Shown here piece after piece: positions 1-11,130 of a stretch of DNA of 64,000 bases. The notes beneath the pieces are model-generated. The model saw nothing but the letters and a program-made list of their open reading frames with translations, made no database searches and was not told the origin of the DNA. The DNA is taken from assembly GCA_947396885.1 (NCBI GenBank), contig OX377201.1, positions 68,980,983 through 69,044,982 of the forward strand. The letters are read 5' to 3'. Source of the stretch: Heligmosomoides polygyrus polygyrus (lineage: Eukaryota; Nematoda; Chromadorea; Rhabditida; Heligmosomidae). The translations under genes and the position numbers were made by a program. Each line of letters begins with the position of its first letter. Positions within the stretch are counted from its first letter, which is position 1.

Positions 1-485
1 CAATTCACCTACGAAATGTAATCGAACGTATTTTGGATAGGGATGAGACCCACCACTCCGGCACCCCTTCGCAAAACCCAATTCAACAACAATCTGAACC
101 GCCTCCTCTTCACCTTAGAAGGGAAGTCCTTCACGTGAACACTACCCTTTGGACGAGGTCAAAACCGTTTGAGAGGTGCCTTAAAACTGTTGGCTGAGCA
201 CAAATTATGGCTTCCATGACCAAGTATGAAAGGAGTTACAGGATGTCGCGAATGGCCCAGCGGTGGTCTTATCTCTCTATGTAGCAGTCTTCTAATGTTG
301 ACCTGGCCAAATATTTATATGTTGTTGGGCTATGTTTTAGGGCTAGTCTTACCCTACAAAGGTACATCGGTCGCTCTTCATTGCGGAAGCTAACTGACCG
401 TTGTTTACCAGTTGTCAATCTTCTCTGTGATATGCGAATTCCTATGCAAACATTTTTAGAATAGCTTCAGATAAAATTTTAGAGG
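1..485. other. No recognised feature
   Basis: No long open frame, clear repeat or transposon end was seen in this stretch. It may be intergenic or old decayed repeat. Confidence 0.4.
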
Positions 486-722
486 GTGGGAGAAACAAAC
501 GCGTTAGTCGCACCGAGCAGTGTCGACACTTCGGCTTCTTGCAGCCAACTTCAAGGAAGGCAACTGTCCGCAGTGAAAAGTGAAGCCCATTCTACAAAAT
601 TGTACCTCCTTTTGCTATTAAAGGCAGACATTACCGTTACTCTCGCCTTATCGAAACTCCAGACTGGATTGATTTCGTAGACGTCCGATTCCAGCCCGAA
701 TTCTGACTTGTATTTTGATTCT

Positions 723-1020
723 GGGCGCGTGTAGCGCAGTCGGAGGAGGCGCGACTGTCGCGTGTACCCGATACCAGGTTCCTGGTTCCGATTTCCCGCC
801 CAGGCCAACCAAGCCTTCCATCCCTCCGGGGTCGGTGAATTGGTACCAGACTTGTCTGGAAGGATAGAGCGCTGACTTGTCCATCGGCTGGCCAACGCAA
901 GCCATTGTATGGCCAAACACGCATTCATGTCGCCTCCACGACATCCCGTAGAAGTAGAATGCGCTGGCTCATCCCAGAGGGGATTGAGTAACGCCGTCCT
1001 TTATCCTTTATCCTTATCCT
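723..1020 (+). mobile_element. tRNA-derived SINE, copy S1, full length
   Basis: The head carries a good pol III A box (TAGCGCAGTCGG at about 731) and a weaker B box (GGTTCCGATTTC at about 785). The body is shared with copies near 18.1, 19.9 and 60.6 kb, and the 3' end is a run of CTTTATCC-type repeats. A 13-bp direct duplication, TATTTTGATTCTG, flanks it at 711-723 and 1021-1033, the mark of target-primed insertion. The leading G is shared between duplication and element. It would have been mobilised by a LINE; which partner is unknown. The short open frames across it look like chance. Confidence 0.85.
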
Positions 1021-1033
1021 TATTTTGATTCTG

Positions 1034-1684
1034 ATTCTCCACGGATCTCCCTCGATAGAGAGCCTTCGGGCTCTCTTGTTAAGAGGGATCTCGGGCCGCT
1101 TGTCGCAGGGTCACATGGCGCGTCCCCGGGTGGTAGATAGGGGAATTAAACGCGAACCAAATGCGACCGTGTACTGCCCAGAGACGCAGGTGGGATGCAG
1201 GGGATGGAATCCTTGCTCCTGCTGTGTCGGGTCGACACATTCCTTGTGCGTGGGAGCGGCATGTTCGTGCACAGTGTGCGTGGATGTGTCCGTGACTGTG
1301 CGGATTGTAACTGTGTCGGCCCGGCCAAAAGCTTGCACTCAGTAGACTGTGAGTACATGTAAGGCGATTCGAGGCCGCCTTAAGTCTCGCCCCGTCCCTT
1401 CGAGCAGTCTGGCTGGGTGGCCGGAGTTCTTCCCCCACACGACAGAGCCCGACGAGCTACCCGTGTGTACTCCAGTCAAAAACAGCCGCACTAAAGGGCC
1501 TCATTCCCCTGAACCCGAAAGAGCCCCCATTTCTGCAGCGATGGGAAGGACGAGTACGGAGAGGCTGCCAAAATCTCAGGGCCTAACCAGGCTGCGTAAT
1601 TGAGTAGGACAAGGATGACGATCTGCACTTACAAAGCCCGCACGCTCGCATCGGAAGCATCCGTCGAGTGTACTTCTGCTTTTT
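1034..1684. other. Unassigned GC-richer stretch
   Basis: Several short overlapping frames exist on both strands, but none has recognisable motifs or splice structure. Nothing here can be called a gene. Confidence 0.35.
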
Positions 1685-2036
1685 TAAAATTTTTCGAATG
1701 AACGAATAATCGAATAGCCCCAATTTTCGGTTATTCGAATTTCCGAATAATCGGATAACCTCATTTTTCGAAAATTCGAATGAGCGAATAATCGAATAAC
1801 ACCATTTTTTTTTTTAGTTATTCGAATTTCCGAATAATCGAATAACCCCATTTTTCGTTTATTCGAATTTCCGAATAATCGAGTAACCCCATTTTTCGTT
1901 TATTCGAATTTCGAATAATCGAGTAACCCCATTTTTTGGTTATTCGAATTTCCGAATAATCGAATAACCCCATTTTTTGGTTATTCGAATTTCCGAATAA
2001 TCGAATATTCGAAAAAATCGAATAATCGAATAAACT
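1685..2036. repeat. AT-rich minisatellite, about 42-bp unit
   Basis: About eight degenerate units alternate the palindromic word TTATTCGAATTTCCGAATAA with AACCCCATTTTT. The ATTCGAAT core is self-complementary, so each unit can fold. A similar TCGAATA-type vocabulary occurs near 22.3 kb and 28.0 kb. It abuts the terminal TACACCCGGTGC of the Tc1-like element that follows. Confidence 0.8.
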
Positions 2037-2045
2037 TTATTATAA

Positions 2046-2870
2046 CTTAATACACCCGGTGCAAAATAGGTTCACTCCTGGTTTGTCCATTGATACCCGA
2101 AGAACCCGCTGCCGAGGTTCAGTAATGTTACCATCGTATTCCTCACTATGGAAAACTTCTATAGGAGAATTCTAAGCAGTTTATCTTATCAGTGCAGGTT
2201 ACCACGAACTTCAACTGAAATTTTAAGAAATGGAGACCGGTGCAAAATATAATTTCGCTTCATAGAAAATCTGATTAATCACAAAAGTACCTACAAACAA
2301 GGTAAGATTAGCACTTCGTCACATCACCTTTGTTGCAACCATATCGAAAATTCTATTTTGCATGCTACTGATTAGGTTATCAATAACAGTTCGCTCAAAA
2401 TTATCCCATGCATGAAGTTTGGCGTTCTTCAGATCAGAAACCGATGTCTCAGCGGTTCTATTTTTGTACACTGTGTACAAGAATGTCCCACTAGCTTTCT
2501 ATTTTTCGGGTTGAGATCTGAAGAACAGCTAGGCCACTTCAAATGTTGAGTTCTGTTAGAGTTGAGCCAACCTGTAGTTGACTACGATACGTGTATGGAT
2601 GCATTATCTTGTTGGAAAATGAGGTTGTGCCTACGAAATCTTCTGAAATATGGCAGAAGGTAATCTCCTAGCAATTTCTGGTAGTCTTCACTGTTCATCC
2701 CACGCGAGACGAACTCCAAGGCAACAAGTTCGTATCCAGAAAATGCAGCCGAAACTTCCACCGACAAAGTAGCACCTGCAGAATACTCGCTTCTCTCTCC
2801 TCAAATCTCTCGAATAGTGTCTGTACCCGTCGGGCCCATCAAGATTCCACTTCTTTTACACTACTGGAGA
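2046..2870 (-). pseudogene. Tc1-like transposon, 3' part of transposase and terminal sequence
   Basis: Read on the minus strand, the segment shows hallmarks of a Tc1-family DDE transposase. KWNLDGPDG lies near 2855, then a G-rich stretch, then FQQDNA..H (second catalytic Asp region) near 2600, then LKWPS..SDLNP (the DLNP region before the last catalytic residue) near 2545. At least one frameshift and several stops break it. The 3' flank ends at about 2048 in a TA followed by CACCCGGTGCAAAATAGG, consistent with a Tc1/mariner end. The N-terminal DNA-binding half is missing. The neighbouring 2871-3790 segment is a second copy in the opposite direction. Confidence 0.75.
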
Positions 2871-3790
2871 GATCTGAGAAAAGAGGTCGAGTATCCTCTA
2901 GGCGCAACGTTGACCGTGAAAGTCTCATGGTTGGTCTGCGTTTTCTTGATGCGGACTTGTCTCATTCGTTTCGGAAGTTCTTCTCGTGTTAGATGAACAG
3001 TGAAGACTACCAGGAATTGCTCCGAGATCACCTTTTGCCATATTTAAGGAGACTTCGTAGGCACAACCTCATTTTCCAACAAGATAATGCATCCACACAC
3101 GTATCGCAGTCAACAGCAGGTTAATTTAATTTAATTTAATTTAATTATTTAATCAATACGTTTGCGATAAGCGCAAGCGGCAGAAAAAAGTATTACAACA
3201 ACACAACAACATGAAGACGCACCTAGAGCGAGTCAAAACAGTGTCCTATGAGGAGAAAGGGCCACCTTCAGCTTTCTCCTAGGTCGACTGAGGAAGCTTC
3301 TCAGGCTCACTTTTGTTTGAGACGCACACATATCAAAGAATTTGGAGCCTACAAAGCGCGAAAAGTGGATTAACTTATAAACACGACAAATATCAAAGAA
3401 TTTCCCGCGAGAAGTCAATGTGTGGAGACCCAGGTATTTGTTGCTTATCGAACAATGTTTCCTTTAGGTTCCATTCAGTAAAGGAACCCACCAATGCGAA
3501 TAAGAACATTGTAGTTAGATATTCTGCACCGTTTCCACGAGGTTTATAAGAGGTTGGCTCAACTCCAATACAATTCAACTTTTGCAGTGGCCTAGTTTTC
3601 CTCCAGATCTCACCGCTGATAGAGAACTTGTGGGGCATTCTTGTACACAAAGTGTCCAAAAATGGAACCACTTACACTTAGGTTTCTGATCTGAAGAACG
3701 CCATACTTGTGTACCACAAGTCGTGTTCAGGCTAGGTAAACCTTCTGAGGGTAGATCGTGTCTATTGAAGGTTGTTTTGCGAAACACATG
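2871..3790 (+). pseudogene. Second Tc1-like transposase fragment, head to head with the first
   Basis: The plus strand repeats the same protein segment as 2578-2700 reversed: MNSEDYQ, FQQDNAS.H (about 2990-3110), then after an interruption GWLNSN..Q and a WPSF.PDL-type region (about 3550-3610). Nucleotide similarity to the minus-strand copy is high, so both belong to the same or closely related families. The copy is split by a 420-bp insertion at 3127-3546. It is decayed, with stops and frameshifts. The head-to-head order with loss of both N-termini implies rearrangement or two nested insertions. Confidence 0.7.
3127..3546 (-). mobile_element. 5'-truncated LINE-like insertion with (TTAAA)n tail
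   Basis: It interrupts the Tc1-like copy at AGGTT, a 5-bp sequence present at both junctions. On the minus strand it ends in a pentameric TTAAA-type tail (3122-3145), typical of non-LTR 3' ends. The minus frame at 3418-3233 is open for 61 codons and ends shortly before the tail, as a LINE C-terminus would. No diagnostic reverse transcriptase motif remains, so the family is uncertain. Confidence 0.45.
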
Positions 3791-4006
3791 TTATCAGAAG
3801 TTATCACTCAGAAGAGCTTCTAGGCTCCGATCCTTTTCCTGCAGAGGGGTGTATATCCGCCCTTCGCTTACTAAATAGGAAAGGGATCGGTTCAAAGAGA
3901 GCAGACTTGCTACAAATAGGCCCGCAATAGACATTAAGCTCACTTCTCAAGCAACCCAATCTTCTGCGGTAAACTAACGAGTCTTCCTCGGGTACCTGCA
4001 ACGAGC

Positions 4007-5949
4007 CTAAAATGTTTTTATTCTAATATCAGGTCTCTTCAGAAAAATATTTCGTATTTGATGTTTGCTGCAAGACGCTCCAACTATGACCTTATAATGC
4101 TTACTGGAACTTGGTTAAGTGATATTAATGACCTTGTACCAATTCTTGGGCAGATGAATTCAACCTATTACTTTGTAAGAAGTGACAGATCTCAAGAAAA
4201 GGGTGGTGGTGTTGTTGTACTTATTAAGCGTTCCATAGCATTTGAGGTTGTCTGGTGCGAATCTTATCCCAATGCTTTTGAAATTATCTCCTGTGATTTG
4301 AAATTGCTTCAATCCACTGTCAGGACAATTGTGGTCTATAGGACGCCTAGTTGCACCACTAGTGGTACGATACAGCTTATCAAGGCTTTAAGTGATTTAA
4401 CCGCATTTTAAGGGCAATGCATTATAAACGGCAACTCCAACTTTCCCAGATATTGACTGGGTTATGGTTCCTCTGCATGCCACTTTTTTTACATCACAAA
4501 TGTTTCTCAATTTTTGCAGCTCTAACATGCTTGTTCAAAAAGTTCACAAGCCAACTCGCGGTAGTCATACACTTGATCTTGTTCTTTGTAGTGATACTAA
4601 GCTAATACGTGATGTACTTGTATCTGCACCAACTGCGTGAAGTGATCACAACAGCCCCTCTTACAATGTAGAGACTTTCATAGATCTACTATACTTCCGC
4701 CTCCGGAGGTCTTTTCACAAAGCCCCGTATGACGTCATTTGCCGCTACTTGGGCTCCTTAGATTGGAAATTTATTTTGGAGACAAATCCTGATATCAACG
4801 ATAAGTATGAGTTTTTTCTATCAATTTTGCACGCATCAATTCAAGAATTTGTCCCTTTAGAGAGGCAAGCCCTAAATAGAGGCACCATTTCACCGCACCT
4901 GTCCAAGCTCTTTGAGATTAAAGAAAATGCATGGCTGGACTACCAAAAAAATCCATGTCTTCAGACTTGTGAACGCTTCATGCTTATTAAAATTAAATTT
5001 GACTTATCAAAAAGTACAATAGCTACATCAAACGAAAACTTCTGGGCAATCCAAAAAATGCTTCTTATTTAAGTTGTTGAACTCAATGCTGAAGCAGTCA
5101 ACTAAGATCCCTACGCTAGTTGATGATGAGGATAACTCAGCTGTCAGTGATTTTGAAAAAGCCTCCATGCTAGCCACACATTTTAAAAAATCATACTCCC
5201 TTGATGCTGAAAGTGAAAGCTGGTCTGAGTTAGCCTTTTCCACTCAAAGTGCCTCACCTGATAGCTCAGTTTGGTTTTACAAAGAGGACATTTTCAAGCA
5301 TCTGAGTAACTTACCGCTATCGTATGCCACTACTCCTGATGAAATACCTGCCTACTTCATCAAAAAAGTAGCTGTAGCCTTAGTAGCTCCTCTTGAGCAC
5401 ATTTTCAATTTTAGTTACATGTATAGCGAAATTCCAGATCGATGGAAGCATGCATTTGTCACTCCTGTCCCCAAAAAACCACCACACGGCTTAGTATCTA
5501 ATTATCGTCCTATTAGTACCACATCAGTGTTTTCCAGAATATTTGAGAAAATTTTTAAAGTGGCTCTTGTAAACCATATAGAAGCACATGAAGCTATACC
5601 TAAAAATCAATATGGTTTTAGAGTCGGAAGATCGACTGAGACCTTGATGCTATCTACCTTAGATGATTGGACCAAGTCGCTGGCTGATAACACTGATGTT
5701 GATGTGGTCTTTTTTTGATTTCAGCAAGGCCTTTGATAAGGTACCCTTCAAAGAACTTATTTTCAAGCTTCAAATTTTTGGAATTCATCCCAGAATTGTT
5801 AAGTGAGTAAAGACTTCATCACAAGTAGATCCTTCCAAGTAAATGTGAATGACAAATTTTCTCGCACGTTCTCAATAACAAGTGGCGTACCCCAGGGGGG
5901 TGTATTGTCACTGATTCTTTTCATCATCTACACTTCCGATTTACCTGTC
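4007..5949 (+). pseudogene. CR1-like non-LTR retrotransposon, endonuclease and partial reverse transcriptase
   Basis: The conceptual protein starts with an apurinic-type endonuclease (SNIRSLQKN near 4040, then LTGTWLSD near 4095 and a VVYRTPS segment near 4345). A linker contains PTLVDDEDN (5109). The reverse transcriptase follows: VTPVPKK (5460), NYRPIS (5500), YGFR.GRST (5610), DFSKAFDKVP (5715, in a shifted frame) and SGVPQGGVLS (5880). Frameshifts occur near 4410, 5070, 5717 and 5800, with in-frame stops, so it is dead. The expected YADD/FADD motif is absent: the sequence is cut at 5952 by a Tc5-like insertion and I cannot follow the protein beyond 8402. Confidence 0.85.
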
Positions 5950-6275
5950 TTACAAGGGAGGTCAATGAACTTCCCGTGGCAATTTAAAAAATGACCTATA
6001 TAGGGTTGTAGGGCGTTGTCTGAGAAGCACCGCAGTGGTTTCCAAATTTCCTGCGGACATCTGGGTAGGTCAAAAATTGCAAAAAACCATTTCACTTCAA
6101 TACGGGCCGATAAAGCAGAACTGACGCCTGGAACTGCCATGCTGTGGTTAGAATCTAACCTGCAAAAGGTTTGGGGCTGGAACAATAGCGGAATTACAGC
6201 GATTTCACAATTTGCTTGTTAGCCGTGCAGTGACCGAAATGGAACATTGAGGTGCGCCGCTCACCACCAACGGCG

Positions 6276-6358
6276 TAGCGACCGGATGCCTGAGTGGCTG
6301 TGGGGGGCGGGCTTGCGGGAAAAGCGTCGGCGGTTCGAATCCGGAGGTGCTGCTCCTG
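6276..6358 (+). other. tRNA-like segment in the left arm of the Tc5-like element
   Basis: An A-box-like stretch GGATGCCTGAGTGGC (6283-6297) is followed by a perfect B box GGTTCGAATCC (6332-6342), with spacing like a leucine or serine tRNA with a long variable arm. Acceptor pairing is imperfect, so it is not called a functional tRNA. Confidence 0.5.
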
Positions 6359-7250
6359 AATTGTTGGTCTTGCTCCCTCAATTTTTGTCGATATAAAGTG
6401 TATCTTAACCGCAGTAGTGTACCATACTGACATTGTAACTTTATTTTAACCTCGATATAAACACAAAAGTAAACACCCAAAGCAACAGTGTTCATAATAC
6501 CTAATTCGATTGAGCATTGAGGAGGAGCAGGCGACTTTTCTTTGCCTACAAAATAGATAACTTCAGAACTCCAAAGATCGAGGAAAAAATAATATTTTTT
6601 ATTTATTATTATTTATTATTTATTATTTACAATCTTATTTTAATTAATTAATTAACTATATTTATGTTTGATTTTTTTCGATCCCTCTTCGACTTTTGGA
6701 GAGAAAGTATAACAGTACCAATCTTTCTTCTCCATCCTCAACCAACCATATTGCTAGTGATTTCACATCCGTCCCATACAGCAACCTCCTCACTACTACA
6801 GGAAGGCGTAATACTTCTCACATCATCGTCATCGTCCGGCGACCAGTCTACATCCTGCGCTTCGTTCAAGTTAAGCTAACATCACGAACGAGAGAACAGG
6901 CGACTTTTCTTCGCAGTTCCTCGGTAGCATTGAAGGGCCTGTCCCAACTAGAAAATAGATAATATTCTTTATCTTGACCGTCTTCGTTAGGCATTGACAG
7001 TGGGTCTGTTAGCACTACTTCATGACTCCAAAAGTGGAAGAGAGATTGAAAAAATGGATAAAAAAGATTTATCTCTATTTTTCATTATTTATTATTTATT
7101 TATTTATTATGTATTAATTACGTATTATTGATTTTTATTTATATTTATATTTTCATCTAATTAATTGATGTATATATTTACATTTGACCGATTTTTGTGA
7201 TCGTCCTTCGACACACTATGCGACACCCCCCCCCCCCGAATTGATATCAA

Positions 7251-7439
7251 TTGTATAATTCAATGTTTTCTCCGCGCCGAGTTATTGGTTGTCTTGCTAA
7301 CTGCCTTCCTCCCGACTACTCTGCATCTATTCGTAGGAAGATCGCCGTAACAGATGCCTTTCGGGGCATAATTCAAAATGCTATGTATGGGGATACTGAT
7401 TGTGCTGATGAGGAGGAAACACTCCAGGTGGTTTTTTTG
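7251..7439 (+). pseudogene. Small frame in the centre of the Tc5-like element
   Basis: The frame begins MFSPRRVIGCL and includes DYSASIRRKIAVTDAF and an acidic stretch DTDCADEEE. It loosely resembles the exon at 26073 of the second Tc5-like element (FSPARV, then an acidic tail). A possible donor (CAGG|TGG) follows. Function is not recognised beyond this resemblance; it may be the first exon of a lost transposase. Confidence 0.3.
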
Positions 7440-7997
7440 TTTGATGTTTATTCCATTGACGTTCTCTCGTTCGTGATGTTAGCTTAACTTGAACGAAGCG
7501 CAGGATGTAGACGGGTCGCCGGACGATGACGATGATGTGAGTAGTATTGCGCCTTTCTGTAGTAGTGAGGAGGTTGCTGTATGTGACGGATGTAAATCAC
7601 TAGCAATATGGTTTGGTTGAGGATGAAGAAGACAGATTGGCACTGTTATACTTTCTCTCCAAAAGTCGAAGAGGGGTCGAAAAAAAAATCAAACATAAAT
7701 ATAGTTAATTAATTAATTAAAATAAGAATATAAATAATAAATAATAATAAATAAAAAATAATATTTTTCCTCGATCTTTGGAGTTCTGAAGTTATCTATT
7801 TTGTAGGCAAAGAAAAGTCACCTGCTCCTCCTCAATGCCCAATCGAATTAGGTATTATGAACGCTGTTGCTTTGGGTGTTTATTTTTGTGTTTATATCGA
7901 GGTTAAAATAAAGTTATAATGTCAGTATGGTACACTACCGCGGTTAAGATACACTTCATATCGACAAAAATTGATGGAGCAAGACCAGCAATTCAGG

Positions 7998-8075
7998 AGC
8001 AGCACCTCCGGATTCGAACCCCCGACGCTATTCCCGCAAGCCCGCCCCCCACAGCCACTCTGCCATCCGGCCGCT
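7998..8075 (-). other. tRNA-like segment in the right arm of the Tc5-like element
   Basis: This is the inverted counterpart of the left-arm copy. The B box is at 8010-8020 and the A box at 8055-8068 on the minus strand. The A box here (GGATGGCAGAGTGGC) is closer to a real type II tRNA than the left copy. Confidence 0.5.
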
Positions 8076-8429
8076 CCGCCGTTGGTGGTGAGCGGCGCGG
8101 CTCAATGTTCCATTTCGGTCACTGTACGGCTAACAAGCAAATTGTGAAATCGCTGTAATTCCGCTATTGTTCCAGCCCCAAACCTTTTGCAGGGGAGATT
8201 CTAACCACAGCATGGCAGTTCCAGGCGTCAGTTCTGCTTTATCGGCCCGTGTTGAAGTGAAATGGTTTTTTGCAATTTTTGACCTCCCCAGATGTCCGCA
8301 GGAAATTTGGAAACCACTGCGGTGTTTCTCAGACAACGCTCTACAACCTTATATAGGTCACTTTTAAAATTGCCACGGGAACTTCATTGACCTCCCTTGT
8401 TAGAGTGGCGAGAACTGTGATGTGGGCGA

Positions 8430-10760
8430 GTAAGAGCGAGGAGAACATCTACCATTGTTGTGCTAAATTGTGCGCGCGGCGTGTTCTGAGCGTGATAGCT
8501 CTGTAGAGTGTGAACCTTTCCGGTTGCAGCTCGTGGGTTTTATAGGCAGCAAAATGTTCTACTAGTGTACTGAAACACAGTAATGTAACTTGTGATTGGA
8601 CAAAGTTACAGCGGTGCGAAAATGCAGGTTAACCTTGTGCGGTGCGATTTNNNNNNNNNNNNNNNNNNNNNNNNNNNNNNNNNNNNNNNNNNNNNNNNNN
8701 NNNNNNNNNNNNNNNNNNNNNNNNNNNNNNNNNNNNNNNNNNNNNNNNNNNNNNNNNNNNNNNNNNNNNNNNNNNNNNNNNNNNNNNNNNNNNNNNNNNN
8801 NNNNNNNNNNNNNNNNNNNNNNNNNNNNNNNNNNNNNNNNNNNNNNNNNNCTGTCCAGCTTGCCTTTTGAGTGCGCCGTAAACAATGCATACAGAATCGA
8901 ACCTACCAATCGAGTAGGCGCAACAACTCGCAAATTGCACGCGCGAGTATGTTCGGAGCGCAATAACTCTGTCGAGATCGAATCGTTCCTGCTGCGGCTC
9001 ATGGATTTTGTATGCAGTGCAAAGCTTTAATAGTCCGTGAAAGTGCAGCGTTATAGCTTATAAACAAGCGAAATTATAGCGGCGCGAAAATGCAGGTTAG
9101 CCGTGTGTGACACGATTTTTTCCGACTTCGGTCGACCCCTGCAGGAAGACGCGGCGTGCTAACGGCATGCTAGCAGGACATTGAAGGCGCTTTACAATGA
9201 CGTGCTTACAACTCCTCAGTTTCCTGAACTGCCTTGGCCTCATCTGCCAGTTTAGAGCGGCGTAAGATAGAGGTTAGAGTTTCTTGCGCTCTGACTCACC
9301 CATATTTAAGCTTTCAACTCCCGCTATGGTACCGTTTTCTTCAGCTCGAAGAGCTCTATCGAATGGTGTCATTCTCGTCCAATTCTGGAAAAAGCGAGTT
9401 TTTGACAATTTCCCATCGAGGACGCGGGCACAGCCTGCGCGGACGATGACGTCATAGAAAATCGCTTTTTTCGGAAATGGCCAAGTTTCTCGTTCGAAAT
9501 CAGCTAGTGGTTATTTTGTGCGCTGATTACGAATCCGACATCCGTTTTTGAAAATTTTGCCGATTTCGGTAGGTTATCTGCCGTTTGAGGGTGGTCGGGT
9601 CAGGGTCACCGATCACCCTCAGTCGTCGGTACCCCGAATAACCCTTGCCCTTAGATGAAGTCTGAGCAAAACCGGTGACCCTGACACGACCACCCTCAGT
9701 TATCCGGAAGAAAATCCAAAAATTACCGAAATCGGCGAAATTTTTTAAAAAACGGACGTCGGATTCGTAATCAGCGCACAAAATAACCACTAGCTGATTT
9801 TGAACGAGAAAACTTGGCCATTTCCGAAAAAATCGATTTTCTATGACGTCATCGTCCGCGCAGGCTGTGCCCACGTCCTCGATGGGAAATTGTCAAAAAA
9901 TCGCTTTTTCCAGAATTGGACGAGAATGATACCATTCGATAGAGCTTTACGTGCTGAAGTTAATGGTGTTATTAGGTGTGTCGAAAACTCAAATGTGGGT
10001 GAGAAAGAGCGCAAGAAACTCTAACCGCTAACTTACGACGCTCTAAACTGGCAGATGAGGCCAAGGCAGTTCAGGCAGCTGAGGAGTTGTGAGCATGTCA
10101 TCGTAAAGTACCTTAAGCGTTCTGATTGCCCATGCATTTTTAGGCCGGTATCTCTTCGCGTCTTCCCGCGGGGGTCGACTGAATTTGGAAGAAATCGTGT
10201 CACACACGGCTAACCTGCATTTTCGCGCAGCTATAATTTCGCTTGTTTATAAGCTATAACGCTGCACTTTCACGGACTATTAAAGCTTTGCACGCCTACA
10301 GAATCCATGAGCCGCAGCAGGAACGATTCGACCTAGACAGAGTTATTGCGCTCCGAACATACTCGCGCGTGCAATTTGCGAGTGGTTGCGCCTACTCGAT
10401 TGGTAGGTTCGATTCTATATGCATTGTTTACGGCGCACTCAAAAGGCAAGCTGCACAGGCTAGAAGCATTTCCTAAGTAGAACGGCTGGAAATTTCGACA
10501 AAACTTCTCAAACGGTCACTCTACAAGTTCTCGCGCCCATTCGACCTCACTCTGCGAGTGGTCGCGCCCACTCGAATGATTGGTTCGATTCTATATGCAT
10601 TGTTCACGGCGCACTCCAAAGACAAGCTGGACAGGCTTAAGGCAATTTCTGAGTAGGGCGGCTGGGAATTTCAATAAAATTCCCCAAACTGTCACTCTAC
10701 AGGCCCTTGCGCCCACTCGATTGATTATGTCCGGCCTATGTGCATTGTTCATCTCTATTG
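8430..10760. repeat. Large palindrome with tandem sub-repeats
   Basis: The arms are about 8851-9640 and 9650-10470, the axis is near 9645, and identity is high at places such as 9421-9570 against 9726-9880. The outer part is tandem: 8478-8650 is a diverged direct copy of 8957-9120. On the right, units at 10381-10556 and 10557-10719 repeat (about 165-176 bp), with a partial third. There is no coding content. It could be a fold-back transposon or an inverted duplication of a satellite block. The 200-N gap lies inside the left side. Confidence 0.75.
8651..8850. other. Assembly gap (200 N)
   Basis: Exactly 200 unresolved bases. Open frames that run across it are artefacts. Confidence 1.
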
Positions 10761-10850
10761 ATTTATGTATATGTCGGAAGATAGAGCTTGGCCTGTTGAG
10801 CTCAAATATATGTTTTTTCACAAGTGCTTGATTTTAAAGAAAGTTATTTA

Positions 10851-10886
10851 AAAAAGCCGCTTTGGAGCGTTCCAAAGCGGCTTTTT
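10851..10886. repeat. Perfect 16-bp hairpin
   Basis: AAAAAGCCGCTTTGGA and its exact complement are separated by GCGT. It resembles a rho-independent terminator in form only; in a nematode genome that reading does not apply. The role is unknown. Confidence 0.7.
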
Positions 10887-10924
10887 CGGGAATTGACCAA
10901 AAGACATGCGCGGTACTGTATGAA

Positions 10925-11130
10925 GGGAACTTATATTTTGCACCGGTCTCCATTCGTTAAATTTTCAATAAAAGTTCGTGGTATCCTGCACTGATGAGAT
11001 AACCTGCTTAAAATTCTTCTATAAAGGCTTTCGATAGTGAGGAATACGACGGTAACCGCTGAGCATAGGTAGCGGATCCTTCGGGTACTAGTGGACAAAT
11101 CGGGGGCACCGGGGTGTATTAATAAGGACG
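10925..11130 (+). mobile_element. Solo terminal fragment of the Tc1-like family
   Basis: This stretch is the reverse complement of 2046-2268: it shares TTTTGCACCGGTCTCC, a CACTGATGAGATAACC-like region and the end GGTGTATTA. Only the non-coding 3' flank and end of the element are present. Confidence 0.7.

Larger units (their letters stand above)
5953..8399. mobile_element. Tc5-like DNA transposon, non-autonomous, arms of about 940 bp
   Basis: The ends read CAAGGGAGGTCAATGAA and its reverse complement, flanked by TTA at 5950-5952 and 8400-8402. The arms (5953-6898 and 7462-8399) are nearly identical inverted repeats. A TNA duplication and a CAAGGGA-type terminus match what is known of C. elegans Tc5. 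The centre holds a short frame (about 7251-7440, MFSPRRV start) that resembles the N-terminus of the Tc5-like element at 26.07 kb but no DDE domain. Each arm includes a tRNA-like segment. A TTA duplication would also suit PIF/Harbinger; the terminus and the resemblance to the second element favour Tc5. Confidence 0.7.

Noticed and set aside
1685..2036. CRISPR-like array
   Set aside because: Regular 42-bp units lack unique spacers and the genome is eukaryotic; it is a simple minisatellite.
6276..6358. Functional tRNA genes (also at 8.0, 17.9, 25.5, 27.5, 41.6 and 58.5 kb)
   Set aside because: A and B boxes are good, but acceptor, T-stem or anticodon arms do not pair properly. They are called tRNA-like only; 41610-41665 is too weak to list.
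5953..8399. PIF/Harbinger assignment based on the TTA duplication
   Set aside because: TTA also fits the TNA of Tc5; the CAAGGGA terminus, very long inverted repeats and resemblance to the 25-27 kb element favour Tc5-like. Kept only as the alternative.
8562..9030. Open frames of 79-146 codons spanning 8651-8850
   Set aside because: They pass through the N gap and are open only because N cannot encode stops.
10851..10886. Rho-independent terminator
   Set aside because: The hairpin with T-run has the right look, but the window is clearly eukaryotic, so a bacterial terminator call is not supported.
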